DNA from: Niveibacterium microcysteis
GTDB taxonomy: Bacteria; Pseudomonadota; Gammaproteobacteria; Burkholderiales; Rhodocyclaceae
Direction of reading: 5' to 3'
Assembly: GCF_017161445.1 (NCBI RefSeq)
Contig: NZ_CP071060.1
Coordinates: 1,984,001-2,048,000 of the forward strand
Length of the DNA stretch: 64,000 bases
Positions 53,220 through 63,386 of the stretch are shown in pieces. Made by a program: the position numbers and the translations under genes. The notes beneath the pieces were generated by a model, which had not been told where the DNA came from, did not search any database, and was given only the letters and a program-made list of their open reading frames with translations. The first letter of the stretch is position 1. Each line of letters begins with the position of its first letter.

Positions 53220-55925
53220 ATGGCAACCACTGAAAAAATCACCCTGTCGCAACTCGAAGGCTTCCTCTTCAAGTCCGCTGACATCCTGCGCGGCAAGATG
53301 GACGCCAGCGAGTTCAAAGAATTCATCTTCGGCATGCTTTTCATCAAGCGCCTTTCGGATGAGTTCGATCGCAAGCGCGTAGTGCTACGCGACACCGCGT
53401 TCGCACATTTGAAGGACCAGCCCGAACTCATCGAAGAGCTGTTGAACGACAAAACCTCCTACGGAGACACCTTCTTCGTACCCCCACGCGCACGTTGGCA
53501 CGAGGGTTGGATCGACGAAGACGGCAACGAAGTGCCGCCGATCAAGCACCTGAAGCATGACATTGGCAACATGCTAAACAAGGCTATTGCGGCTGTTGAA
53601 GATGCGAATGACGCGCTCGCGGGGGTACTGAAGAACAACATCGACTTCAACGCCGTCAAAGGCAAGACCAAGATTCCGGACCAGAAATGGAAAGACCTGC
53701 TGGATCACTTCAACCAGCCTCACTTCCTCTTGGTCAATGACAACTTCGAGTTTCCCGACTTGCTCGGCGCCGCGTACGAATACTTGATCAAGTATTTCGC
53801 AGACAGCGCAGGCAAAAAAGGCGGCGAGTTCTACACGCCTGCCGAAGTTGTGCGCTTGTTGGTGCAACTGACCAAGCCTCAAGCGGGGAACACCGTATAC
53901 GACCCCACGGCGGGCTCTGGCGGCTTCCTGATCCAGGCTCACCAGTATGTGGAAGAACAAGGCCAAGACTCGAACGATCTCGCCCTCTACGGGCAAGACT
54001 CGAACGGCACAGTCTGGTCGATCTGCAACATGAACATGATCCTCCACAACATCACCCGTTTCACCATCGAAAACGGGGATACTTTGGAAGACCCGCAGAT
54101 TCTGGAAAACAACCAGCCCCGCAAGTTCGACCGCGTGCTGGCGAATCCGCCTTTCTCACAGAATTACAGCCGCGCGACGATGACCTTCACCAGCCGTTTC
54201 CGCGAGTTCTGCCCGGAGACAGGCAAAAAGGCCGACCTGATGTTTGTGCAACACATGATTGCCAGCCTGAAGCCTGATGGCCACATGGCGACGGTCATGC
54301 CGCATGGCGTGCTGTTTCGGGGAGGCAAGGAAAAGCTCATCCGCGAACTGCTGATTGAAGACGACATCATCGAGGCGATCATCAGTCTGCCGCCCGGCCT
54401 GTTCTACGGCACAGGCATCGCCGCCTGCGTACTCGTGGTCAACAAGAGCAAACCCGACGCGCTCACGAACAAGGTGCTATTCATCAACGCCGACCGGGAA
54501 TTCGCTGAAGGCAAGAACCAGAACAAACTACGCCCTGAAGACATCGAAAAGATCGACCACGTCTTCACGCACAAACTTACCATCGACAAATACAGCCGCC
54601 TCGTAGACAAGGACGAGATCGTCGGCCAACACGACTACAACCTTTTTATTCGCCGCTATGTGGACAACACTCCAGCTCCCGAACCGGAAGATGTACAGGC
54701 TCACTTGATCGGCGGTATCCCCGAGCCGGAAGTCAGTGCCAAGCATGCCGAGTTTGCCAAGTTCGGCGTCAAGCCGGAGGTCTTTTTCGCACCACTCCGC
54801 CCCAACTATTTTGCTTTCCGCGCAGAAATCGAAGCCAAACCGGCAATCAAGACGACGCTGGATGCCGATGCAAACTTGCAGGCCAGGCTCGCAGCCCATC
54901 ACACAGCGCTTGACGACTGGTGGCACGTCGCCCAGCATGACTTTGCCCAACTACGCGAAGGGCGCAAGCTGCCCGAAGTGCGCAGCGAACTGCTCACCAC
55001 CCTCAAGCGGAAGCTGCAACCCCTTGCAGTGCTCGATGAATTCAAAAGTGCGGGCGTATTCGTCAACTGGTGGCAAACCATTCGCTACGACTTAAAGACT
55101 GTCATCTCCACCGGCTGGCACCATACCCTGATTCCGGACAACTACCTGATCACTGAATACTTCCAGGCCGAGGCCAACGAAATCGAAGCACAGGAGTGCA
55201 CGGTCAACGAAGCGCAAGGCGAACTGGTCGAGGCGATCGAGGCTGCCGCTGAAGCCTCCAGCTTCGAGCCAGAAGCGGAAGAGGGTGAAGAAGGTGAAGC
55301 CAAGATCACCGCTGCTGCGCTCAAAAAATACCTCAAGGCCCTAATCGACGATCTGGCCGATGCCAAGAGCGACTCAGGCAAGAGCGAACACAAGAAATAC
55401 GAAGACCTGCGCGACGGTATCGGCGCCATCGAGACCCGCATCAAGACCCACAAAGCAGTGCTGAAAACCAAGCAGGACGAGCTAGAGCTGAAGCTGCGAC
55501 TCAAGCGCGTCGGCGGTGATGAAACCAAGGCTGAAACAAACGACTTGATCGCACAGGCTACAGCCGCCATGGAAGGCTTGAACTCGACGGTGAAGGAAGA
55601 GAAGAAAAAACTCAACGCGCTGAATAAGGACAGGGCCACGCTGGAGATTCGCCTGGCGCGCATTGATGATCTGCTCAAGTCCATCGGCGGCCAATTGAAC
55701 GAAGCAGATGCCAAGCGCCTGATTCTGAAAAAGCTGCACGACCTCGCCAACATGGAACTGCTGCACTACCTCAACGCAGAGAAACGCTCACTACTCGCCA
55801 TTGTTGAGAACCTGTGGGACAAGTACTCGGTGTCGAGCCAGACAATGGAAGCTAAGCGGGAACGCACTCTGGCCGAGCTCAACGGCTTCCTCACTGGGCT
55901 GCGCTACTTGGAGCAGGCGCAATGA
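53220..55925 (+). CDS. hsdM: Type I restriction-modification DNA methyltransferase subunit HsdM, extended
   Basis: HsdM methylates adenine in the recognition site. The N-terminal HsdM helical domain (about 1-150) is followed by the methyltransferase domain with the SAM motif DPTAGSGG (starting D228) and catalytic NPPF (N309). The usual family length is about 500-550 residues; this protein has 901. The extra C-terminal part (about 530-901) is charged, contains an acidic run (about 688-700) and long coiled-coil helices rich in K and E. No strong ribosome binding site precedes the ATG. Its stop overlaps the hsdS start as ATGA. Confidence 0.93.
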   Translation: MATTEKITLSQLEGFLFKSADILRGKMDASEFKEFIFGMLFIKRLSDEFDRKRVVLRDTAFAHLKDQPELIEELLNDKTSYGDTFFVPPRARWHEGWIDEDGNEVPPIKHLKHDIGNMLNKAIAAVEDANDALAGVLKNNIDFNAVKGKTKIPDQKWKDLLDHFNQPHFLLVNDNFEFPDLLGAAYEYLIKYFADSAGKKGGEFYTPAEVVRLLVQLTKPQAGNTVYDPTAGSGGFLIQAHQYVEEQGQDSNDLALYGQDSNGTVWSICNMNMILHNITRFTIENGDTLEDPQILENNQPRKFDRVLANPPFSQNYSRATMTFTSRFREFCPETGKKADLMFVQHMIASLKPDGHMATVMPHGVLFRGGKEKLIRELLIEDDIIEAIISLPPGLFYGTGIAACVLVVNKSKPDALTNKVLFINADREFAEGKNQNKLRPEDIEKIDHVFTHKLTIDKYSRLVDKDEIVGQHDYNLFIRRYVDNTPAPEPEDVQAHLIGGIPEPEVSAKHAEFAKFGVKPEVFFAPLRPNYFAFRAEIEAKPAIKTTLDADANLQARLAAHHTALDDWWHVAQHDFAQLREGRKLPEVRSELLTTLKRKLQPLAVLDEFKSAGVFVNWWQTIRYDLKTVISTGWHHTLIPDNYLITEYFQAEANEIEAQECTVNEAQGELVEAIEAAAEASSFEPEAEEGEEGEAKITAAALKKYLKALIDDLADAKSDSGKSEHKKYEDLRDGIGAIETRIKTHKAVLKTKQDELELKLRLKRVGGDETKAETNDLIAQATAAMEGLNSTVKEEKKKLNALNKDRATLEIRLARIDDLLKSIGGQLNEADAKRLILKKLHDLANMELLHYLNAEKRSLLAIVENLWDKYSVSSQTMEAKRERTLAELNGFLTGLRYLEQAQ

Positions 55926-57160
55926 CTGCGAAGATGGTGAGTCTTTCTAGCTGCATTACTCCGACCAAAGGCAAGCCCCCGGCGGAAATGCCGTATTTCG
56001 GCGATGGCGCTGAGCCCTATCTCAGCCCGGAGTACTTGCGTCGTCGAGGTAACGCTGAGCCAGCGAAACCTGCTGCCAATGCGGTAAGAGTGAAAGACGG
56101 CGATACCGTTCTGTTGTGGGACGGGTCGAACGCTGGCGAGTTTTTCCGGGGGCGTCAAGGCTTGCTGGCCTCCACAATGACCCATCTCGGACACAGCAAG
56201 GAATTTGAACCGGAATACTTCTGCTATGCGACCAAACGCTGGGAGTCGTATCTCAAGGGCCAAACATCCGGCTCAGGTATTCCGCACGTCGATAAAGAGG
56301 TATTGGGTAAGCTCGAAATCTTACTTCTGCCTTCGGATGAGCAATCGCTTGTTGCAAACATACTTAAAACACTTGATCAGGCCATCGAGCAAACCGAAGC
56401 ACTCATCGCTAAGCAGCAGCGCATCAAGACGGGGTTGATGCAAGACTTGCTCACCAAGGGCATCGACAAACACGGCAACATCCGCTCCGAAGCCACCCAC
56501 GCCTTCAAGGACTCTCCGCTGGGGCGGATTCCGCAGGAGTGGGATGTTTCGCCCGCAGACAGTCTTTGTGAAGCTGTAATTGATTGCAAGAATCGAACCC
56601 CCCCAGAAGCAGCAGAGGGCCATCCTGTAATTCGTACCCCCAATGTGCGGAACGGCGAGTTTGTCTGGACGGACCTCGCATTTACGGACTCAGCTTCATA
56701 TGAAACTTGGACGGCCAGGGGCCAACCAAGGGCTGGTGATGTTGTAATTACGCGGGAAGCGCCATTTGGCGAGGCATGCATTATTCCAGAGAACCTGTTT
56801 GCACCTTGCCTTGGCCAAAGGATGATGATGTATCGGCCTTCTGCAAACAAGGTTCGCGCAGATTATTTTGTCTATGCAATCCAATCTGATCGCGTGCAAA
56901 AGAAGCTACTCGAACTGGCTGGCGGCTCGACTGTTGGCCACATCCGAGTGGGTGACATTCGTACACTTCCTATTCCGCACCCAATTGATGTTAAGGAACA
57001 GGAGAGCATCGCATCGGTACTAAATGGAGTAGCTATTGCCTTGAAAGATGCATCAAATAGTCAAAGAAAGTTTGCCTATTTGAAGGCCGGGCTGATGCAC
57101 GACATGCTCACAGGTGAGCGCCGCGTAACACCGCTCCTTTCTCAAGCCGTCCAACAATAA
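55922..57160 (+). CDS. hsdS: Type I restriction-modification specificity subunit HsdS
   Basis: HsdS reads the bipartite recognition sequence through two target recognition domains. The 412-residue protein has the first domain at about 1-135, a conserved helix (about 145-185, ending [13 protein letters not shown]), a second domain at about 195-360 and a second conserved helix ending [15 protein letters not shown]. The two helices resemble each other, as expected. The second domain is more AT-rich than the rest, suggesting it was swapped in. Recognition sequence cannot be deduced. Confidence 0.94.
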   Translation: MTAKMVSLSSCITPTKGKPPAEMPYFGDGAEPYLSPEYLRRRGNAEPAKPAANAVRVKDGDTVLLWDGSNAGEFFRGRQGLLASTMTHLGHSKEFEPEYFCYATKRWESYLKGQTSGSGIPHVDKEVLGKLEILLLPSDEQSLVANILKTLDQAIEQTEALIAKQQRIKTGLMQDLLTKGIDKHGNIRSEATHAFKDSPLGRIPQEWDVSPADSLCEAVIDCKNRTPPEAAEGHPVIRTPNVRNGEFVWTDLAFTDSASYETWTARGQPRAGDVVITREAPFGEACIIPENLFAPCLGQRMMMYRPSANKVRADYFVYAIQSDRVQKKLLELAGGSTVGHIRVGDIRTLPIPHPIDVKEQESIASVLNGVAIALKDASNSQRKFAYLKAGLMHDMLTGERRVTPLLSQAVQQ

Positions 57161-57173
57161 CAAGGACACCCGC

Positions 57174-60100
57174 ATGGCCTACCAGGACAAAACTCCAGCC
57201 CACATCCGCCTAGACGAACGCAACCACGTCGAGAAGCCGCTGCTCGCTCAGTTGGCGGAACTCCAGTGGGAGGTCTTCGACCTGGAGCTAAAGCAGGAGC
57301 CGAAGCAAAGCTTCCGAGAGAGCTTTGCGGAGGTGGTGCTGGGGCCGGTGCTGCGTGAGCAGCTTAGGGTAGTCAACCCTTGGCTGGAAGACGATCAGGT
57401 TGAAGAGGTGGCAAAGCGGATCACGGCGAGCTTTTCGGGCAACAACCTGCTTGAGAACAACCGCTATGTGCTGAATCTGCTGCTGGAGAACACCAGCGTC
57501 TCAGAGAACCGCAAGACGGGCGAGAAAAGCCCGACCGTGCGCTACATTGATTTTTCGAACCTGAAGAACAACCGCTTTATTGCGATCTGCCAATTCAAGG
57601 TGCGCATCCTTGGCACCGAGCACCACATCATCCCCGACATCGTGCTCTTCCTGAACGGCTTGCCGGTTGCCTTGATCGAATGCAAGTCGCCCAAGGTGAA
57701 GGAGCCGATCCCTGAGGCTATCGACCAGATGCTGCGTTACAGCGAGCAACGGGGAGCCAAGGGTGAAGGTAGCGCGCCGCTGTTCTACTTCAACCAATTC
57801 GTGATCGCGACCTGCCGCAACCAAGCAAAGTTCGGCACGATTACCACTCACATCGAAAAGCATTTCTATCGCTGGTCAGACCCCTATCCTCGCACCGTGG
57901 AGGATCTCAGCCACGGGGGAACCAGCCCCAACGACCAGCAGCGCCTTGTAGCAGGCATGCTGGATCGGCAGAACCTGCTCGACATCATTCGCACCTTCAC
58001 CATCTTCTCCGAATCAGATAAGGGCGAACTAATCAAGATCGTCGGTCGCTATCAGCAATTTCGTGCTGTGAAGTTGGCGGTTCAACGCTTGCTGAACGGA
58101 ACAACACCCCGCGCACGCAGCGGCATCGTCTGGCATACGCAGGGCTCGGGCAAATCGCTGACCATGATGTTCATGGTGCGCGAGATGTATCAGCACGCTC
58201 AGCTCTCCAAGTGGAAAGTAGTGTTCATCACCGACCGCGCTCAACTCGAACAGCAACTCGGCGAAACAGGCGGAAGCATTGGCTTCACCGTAAAGGCTGC
58301 AGATAGCATTGCGAAGCTGAAGGATTTGCTGCGCAGCGATTCGTCAGACCTTGTGATGGCGATGATCCACAAGTTCCGCGAAACCGACCTCGCCGAAACC
58401 TTCCCGGAGCTGAACACGAGCCCGAGTATTCTGGTGATGACGGACGAAGCGCATCGTTCGCAATACTCCTTGCTCGGGGCCAATCTGGACAAGGCGATTC
58501 CCAATTCCGCGCGCATCGGCTACACCGGCACCCCGATCGACAAGACCGAAACTGTGTTCGGTGACTACATCGACAAATACACCATGCGTCAGGCCATCGA
58601 GGATGGTGTGACGCTCGAAATCGTCTATGAAGGCCGCACGCACAACGCGGAGGTGGCAAACCAGTCCGGGATGGACAAAGCATTCGCAGATGTATTCAGC
58701 GAATACAACCTTGAGCAGCGATTGCAAATTCTGGGCTACGGCTCCCGCGATGCCTATCTGGAAGCAAAGACCACCATCGACGCCAAAGCGACCGATATGG
58801 TGGCGCACTACTTGGAGCACGTGTTTCCGAACGGATTCAAGGCACAGGTAGTAGCGACCTCACGTGAAGCCGCCGTGCGTTACAAAACCGCAATTGATGA
58901 TGCGCTCACCAAAGCGATTGAGAAGCTTGCGCAAGCCAATCCACTGAACATCAATCTGCCGCGTCTCAAGAAGCTCAAGACTGACGTGGTGATCTCTGGC
59001 AACCACAACGACTTGCCACACATTAAGGAGTACACAGACAGCGGCCGCCACGGGCGCACGATTAAGAGCTTCAAGCTGCCCTTCGACGCAGAGGATGAAG
59101 GCGTCAGCGGTGAGATTGGGATCGTCGTAGTGAACAACATGCTGCTTACGGGCTTCGACGCCCCCATTGAGCAGGTGATGTATCTGGACAAGGTCATCAT
59201 CGCGCACAACTTGTTGCAGGCCATCGCTCGTGTGAATCGTGTTGGCGGTGCCGCGAAGGAGAAGGGCTTCATCGTCGATTACGTCGGGATCGGCCATCAC
59301 CTCAAGAAGGCGATCGACAACTACGACGAGCGCGAGCAGAAGGAAGTGCTCGACACTCTCAGCTTCCCGGAAGACGAAATCCGCGAACTGGAGGCAGATT
59401 TCAAAGCCATCATGGCCCTGCTGGAAAAACACGGTCTGACAGACCTGTTCGACCACGACGCATTCTTCGATCTGTTCTACGACGAAGACATCCGTTTCGA
59501 GTTCATGCTGGCCTATAAGAAGCTCACGCGCAGCCTGGATCTGGTTTTCCCCGCCAAGGAAGCCTTGGACTACCTCTCGACGTACAACGCCCTCACCGAG
59601 GTCAATGTGATGGCAGGGCGGCATCTCAACGACCAGCGCATGAGCATGGCGGGGATTCCACCCAAACTGCGTGCAATCACCGACCAGTACCTCGAATCCA
59701 AAGGCATCGATCAGAAGGTCAAACCGATATCGATTCTGGACGAGGACTTCGAGAACAAGGTCGCCAAGCGCAAACGCGTGAAGACCAAGGCGGCTGAAGT
59801 GGAGCATGCCATCCGGCATCACCTCGACATCGAACTGGATGACGACCCTGAGCTACAGGCCTCGTTCTCGGCAGCGCTCGCTGCGATCCTGCTGGAGTTC
59901 AAGAACAACTGGCAGAAAATTCACGATGAACTGGAGAAGCTCCGCAAGCGCATCATCGAGGCGTCGAACGAACCCACTTATGGCCTGCACAAGAAGAAGC
60001 AGATGCCATTCTTCCGCATGTTCAAGACCGAGATTTTTGGAGCGGCGCCACTCTCCGACGATCAGATCAGCCAGCTCGTGGATTTGACTCAACAGGTGTT

Positions 60101-60305
60101 TCTGGCGGTAGAGCGCGAGCTGAAGCTGACGAGCTTCTGGGAGAGCATCCCGGCGCGTAACAAGCTGAAGGCGGAGATACAGCAGATACTGGTTTCAGCA
60201 ACCTTCCAGGCGCTGCCGAACGTAATCGCCAACCGCAACCAGATCATTTCGCGCGTGATGGAGATCGCCGAGAAGAACAACGACCGCATTCTCTACGCGA
60301 GCTGA
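57174..60305 (+). CDS. hsdR: Type I restriction enzyme endonuclease and translocase subunit HsdR
   Basis: HsdR cuts DNA after ATP-driven translocation. The 1043-residue protein has an N-terminal PD-(D/E)xK nuclease (D155, E169 and K171 in PDIV...ALIECKS), then an SF2 helicase with Walker A TQGSGKS (322-328), DEAH (424-427), and later helicase motifs, then a helical C-terminal part that binds the methylase. All catalytic residues are intact. Fourteen bases after hsdS, in the same operon. Confidence 0.96.
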   Translation: MAYQDKTPAHIRLDERNHVEKPLLAQLAELQWEVFDLELKQEPKQSFRESFAEVVLGPVLREQLRVVNPWLEDDQVEEVAKRITASFSGNNLLENNRYVLNLLLENTSVSENRKTGEKSPTVRYIDFSNLKNNRFIAICQFKVRILGTEHHIIPDIVLFLNGLPVALIECKSPKVKEPIPEAIDQMLRYSEQRGAKGEGSAPLFYFNQFVIATCRNQAKFGTITTHIEKHFYRWSDPYPRTVEDLSHGGTSPNDQQRLVAGMLDRQNLLDIIRTFTIFSESDKGELIKIVGRYQQFRAVKLAVQRLLNGTTPRARSGIVWHTQGSGKSLTMMFMVREMYQHAQLSKWKVVFITDRAQLEQQLGETGGSIGFTVKAADSIAKLKDLLRSDSSDLVMAMIHKFRETDLAETFPELNTSPSILVMTDEAHRSQYSLLGANLDKAIPNSARIGYTGTPIDKTETVFGDYIDKYTMRQAIEDGVTLEIVYEGRTHNAEVANQSGMDKAFADVFSEYNLEQRLQILGYGSRDAYLEAKTTIDAKATDMVAHYLEHVFPNGFKAQVVATSREAAVRYKTAIDDALTKAIEKLAQANPLNINLPRLKKLKTDVVISGNHNDLPHIKEYTDSGRHGRTIKSFKLPFDAEDEGVSGEIGIVVVNNMLLTGFDAPIEQVMYLDKVIIAHNLLQAIARVNRVGGAAKEKGFIVDYVGIGHHLKKAIDNYDEREQKEVLDTLSFPEDEIRELEADFKAIMALLEKHGLTDLFDHDAFFDLFYDEDIRFEFMLAYKKLTRSLDLVFPAKEALDYLSTYNALTEVNVMAGRHLNDQRMSMAGIPPKLRAITDQYLESKGIDQKVKPISILDEDFENKVAKRKRVKTKAAEVEHAIRHHLDIELDDDPELQASFSAALAAILLEFKNNWQKIHDELEKLRKRIIEASNEPTYGLHKKKQMPFFRMFKTEIFGAAPLSDDQISQLVDLTQQVFLAVERELKLTSFWESIPARNKLKAEIQQILVSATFQALPNVIANRNQIISRVMEIAEKNNDRILYAS

Positions 60306-60306
60306 G

Positions 60307-60981
60307 ATGGAACTGGATTACAAGGTCGTCTTCGCCAAACGCAAAACGCTCACCATTACGGTTGAGCGCGACAGGTCTGTGGTGGTGACGGCACCCGAAG
60401 GCACCTCACTGGAGAAAGTGCGTCAGGTAGTGGAGTCCCGCAAGCTGTGGCTCTACGAGAAGACTCGACACGCTCAGAAATACAACCCGCTACCACACGC
60501 CCCCGGCAAAGAGCTGGTCACAGGAGAGTCACTGCTCTATCTGGGTCGGCAATATCGCATTGAGCTGGTGGACGATAGCAATCACATCCAGTTCGCACAG
60601 AAATTTCTCGTGCCACGTTCAGTCGCAAGCAAACCGAGTTTGTTCCGGACTTGGCTCATGGCGAGAGCCGAAGAAAAGATTCTTCCCCGGGTCGCCATCC
60701 ACGCGAAGAATCTAGGCGTCGAATACAAGGAAGCGAAGATTGGCGACGGAAAGTATCGCTGGGGTTCCTGCACACCCAATGACAATGTGATCTTCAACTG
60801 GAGATTGATCAAAGCGCCCATGTTCGTGATCGACTATGTTGTCGTCCACGAATTAGCTCACTTGATCGAACAGAATCACACCCCGCGATTCTGGAACATC
60901 GTGAAGGCACAAGCGCCGACGATGGAAAAGGCGAAGATGTGGTTGCAGTCGTTCGGCAATCTACTCGAACAAGACATTTAG
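60307..60981 (+). CDS. YgjP/DUF45-type zinc metalloprotease
   Basis: The 224-residue protein has the SprT-/YgjP-like fold with zinc motif H181-E-L-A-H185 and a third histidine near 191 (HTPRFW), preceded by the family motif YRWGSCTP. Family members are often found beside type I restriction genes. It starts one base after the hsdR stop, so translation is tightly coupled. Its substrate is unknown. Confidence 0.92.
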   Translation: MELDYKVVFAKRKTLTITVERDRSVVVTAPEGTSLEKVRQVVESRKLWLYEKTRHAQKYNPLPHAPGKELVTGESLLYLGRQYRIELVDDSNHIQFAQKFLVPRSVASKPSLFRTWLMARAEEKILPRVAIHAKNLGVEYKEAKIGDGKYRWGSCTPNDNVIFNWRLIKAPMFVIDYVVVHELAHLIEQNHTPRFWNIVKAQAPTMEKAKMWLQSFGNLLEQDI

Positions 60982-61013
60982 AGTCTAGCGCTGCTTAAAG
61001 ACGTTCCAACACC

Positions 61014-61994
61014 ATGACAACAAAGCTCACACCTCAAGGAATTCTTACTACTCTTCAGCCCCGGCAAGCTGCGGCTGTGATGGATTTACTGGATCAAGCA
61101 GGAATTGATACCACTCCATGGCATACAAAGGCAGACGGATCTCCAGTCGCGAGACCTCGCGCCAACCCAAGCTTCTGCTATGAGTGGACCTTCGGCGGCG
61201 AGGATGAACCCGTAGCGCTATGCATTTGGCACGAGCATCTGACAATCGTTGATGAGCAGATCGTCTTCGACGGAAATCTGCGCGCTCTTGCCTTGACGCT
61301 AGACCCTATCGCCATCGACCGTAGAAATCCAACAGACGTCCGAAACAGGGCAAGAAATCAAGCCAAGAGGGCTCGTGAATTCGACTCGCAAGTCAGGAAG
61401 GCCTACCAAGGCTCGAAGGTGATTCGAGCCATCTTGCTTGCCGGAGAGACTCGTGACGATAAAGCCCCGGGAACTGATGCGTCCGAAGTCGACTTCAGGC
61501 TCTTGGATCCCGAGGCTTGGTACGCCCACTCATACGAGATGAACACCGGTTCGTTCAGATTGATTCGCGGACGTCAGACACTGGCACAAGAGTCCGCCGT
61601 AACCTCAATAGCTAGCGAACCGGAGTTCGTCGACCAATTCGATATTCCGGAACCGGCCGAAAAAACCAGCACATCAGGAACTACCTACCCACGTTCAAGC
61701 GAGGTGCGAAAAGCGGTCTTGAACCGTGCGAAGGGGAAATGTGAATGCTGCGGGTCAATGGGCTTCAAGATGAAGGATGGATCGATTTTTCTGGAAACTC
61801 ACCACGTAATCCCGCTTTCCGAAAAAGGCCCGGACGCCGAGTGGAACGTCGCGGCAATCTGCGCAAATGATCACCGCGAAGCACACTTTGGCTCGGATCG
61901 AAAAGCCATCCAAGCCTTCTTGGTTGAAAAGCTGATCAAGGAATTCCCTGCCGCGCAATCAGCCCTCTCCTCACTACTCGCTCAGAGCAACTAG
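61014..61994 (+). CDS. HNH endonuclease domain protein
   Basis: The 326-residue protein has an N-terminal region of about 150 residues with no recognised family, and a C-terminal HNH domain (about 230-290): zinc-binding cysteines C243, C245 and C246, the pair H263-H264 (ETHHVIPLS) and a C-x2-NDHREAH end. Likely a DNA endonuclease; the N-terminal part may set its target. It fits the McrA-like group in type, but a specific activity is not proven. Located in the restriction operon. Confidence 0.88.
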   Translation: MTTKLTPQGILTTLQPRQAAAVMDLLDQAGIDTTPWHTKADGSPVARPRANPSFCYEWTFGGEDEPVALCIWHEHLTIVDEQIVFDGNLRALALTLDPIAIDRRNPTDVRNRARNQAKRAREFDSQVRKAYQGSKVIRAILLAGETRDDKAPGTDASEVDFRLLDPEAWYAHSYEMNTGSFRLIRGRQTLAQESAVTSIASEPEFVDQFDIPEPAEKTSTSGTTYPRSSEVRKAVLNRAKGKCECCGSMGFKMKDGSIFLETHHVIPLSEKGPDAEWNVAAICANDHREAHFGSDRKAIQAFLVEKLIKEFPAAQSALSSLLAQSN

Positions 61995-62003
61995 CATCCC
62001 GTC

Positions 62004-62939
62004 ATGCGTCCATTTTCCATCAAGATTTTCGTCCCCTCTGGTGACCCGGAAGGTGTTCGCGTTGTGCTGCGCGATGACTGGCCCGGCAAGGCCATCGTCT
62101 TTCCACGCGAACTGCTCGGTGAAGTGAAGGGGCGCCGTGAGTACCAGCAGCCAGGCGTGTATCTGCTCTCAGGTGGTAAGCGCTTGTATATCGGCGAAGG
62201 CGATCCGGTAGGCGACAGGCTGGACGACCATGCCCGGAAGAAACCGTTCTGGAAGAAAGCGATCTTCTTCACCGCTGAAGGCGGCAGGCTCAACAAGGCC
62301 CATGTGCAACACTTGGAAAGCCGACTGTGCGCGCTCGCCAAGGATGCAGGGCTGGCGGAACTGGAGAACGGCAACCAGCCCGCAATCCCGGCACTGAGCG
62401 AAGAGGAATACGCCTCTGCCGAAAATTTCCTGCGCGAAATTTTGATCATGCTGCCACTGCTGGGGTTCTGGCAGTTCGATGATGACAGCGAGGAAGAGAC
62501 CGAAGCAGCCTTTCAGGAAGAAGCAGAGCAGAAGGTCGCCAGCGTTCGACTGGGTAAGCGCGCCAACCTGTACTCATCGTTGCCGCGTGGCATGTGCTTC
62601 ACCTTCAAGAGTACTGCAGAAGCGAAGGCGGAGTTGGAGCTGGTTGATTCAGGTGTCATCGTGCGCAAGGGCAGCCAAGCAACGCTTGAGGTGAAGCAGC
62701 ACTTCGAGATTCACGGCGCCAGCTACGCAGCCAAGCGACGGGAGCTGATCGAGTCCGGTGTTCTGCAAGTACACGGCGCACATTACGTCTTCATGCAGGA
62801 CCAGTTCTTTTCCTCGGCGTCGGCAGCGGCATCGGTGATCGCGGGCCAGAATCAAAACGCTGATCACTGGGTAGCAGCATCGGGTGAGAACTTGGGCGAC
62901 CTGCTGCGCAAGGCTCGCAGCCCTGGTGTAGCCCCTTAA
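62004..62939 (+). CDS. GIY-YIG nuclease domain protein with DUF4357-type C-terminus
   Basis: The 311-residue protein carries a GIY-YIG domain (GVY at 51-53, YIG at 62-64, a later HLESRL with the likely catalytic glutamate). The C-terminal 120 residues look like DUF4357, a domain often joined to GIY-YIG. Restriction or DNA-processing activity is plausible. It starts nine bases after the HNH gene stop. Confidence 0.88.
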   Translation: MRPFSIKIFVPSGDPEGVRVVLRDDWPGKAIVFPRELLGEVKGRREYQQPGVYLLSGGKRLYIGEGDPVGDRLDDHARKKPFWKKAIFFTAEGGRLNKAHVQHLESRLCALAKDAGLAELENGNQPAIPALSEEEYASAENFLREILIMLPLLGFWQFDDDSEEETEAAFQEEAEQKVASVRLGKRANLYSSLPRGMCFTFKSTAEAKAELELVDSGVIVRKGSQATLEVKQHFEIHGASYAAKRRELIESGVLQVHGAHYVFMQDQFFSSASAAASVIAGQNQNADHWVAASGENLGDLLRKARSPGVAP

Positions 62940-63386
62940 CCAACCTTCACTCCCGACCAAAAACCTACACCAGTCACATACGACAACTCCGCTACGAGGG
63001 CGGAGTTGATGGCAGCGATACAGGCGACTATGCGTCAGTCCAGAGCTTGCCCGCATCCAGATCCGGGAAGCCCTCCTTGAAGCGGTCGACGATTGCGACG
63101 GGCTCAGGCATTCGGAGCACGGAGTGCGGCGCGAGCCCATTGCCCTTGCGCGAGGAGTTTTTTACATCATTCAGACAGGTCGGCAAACCTGTAAGCTCAT
63201 TTGACGGAGAAGCGGGGCTGCTGGCGGGACACCTGTGCCGCCAGCACGGCATCAGCTCCGTAGAGCGCTGCCGTAGGAACATCTCCATCGACAACATTGA
63301 ACGAACGGATCGCGAGCGCTTGATGTCGCGCCAAGTGTTCTTCTGGATGCTGAAGAGGTCCGGGATCTCGAAGACACAACTGCGAT
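62940..63386. other. Gap between the GIY-YIG gene and the integrase
   Basis: No convincing gene lies here. A hairpin (CAACTCCGC / GCGGAGTTG, 62985-63009) follows the operon and may end it, although it lacks a T-run. Open frames on both strands (for example 63028-63504, minus) have no recognisable product and may be remnants. Confidence 0.5.
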
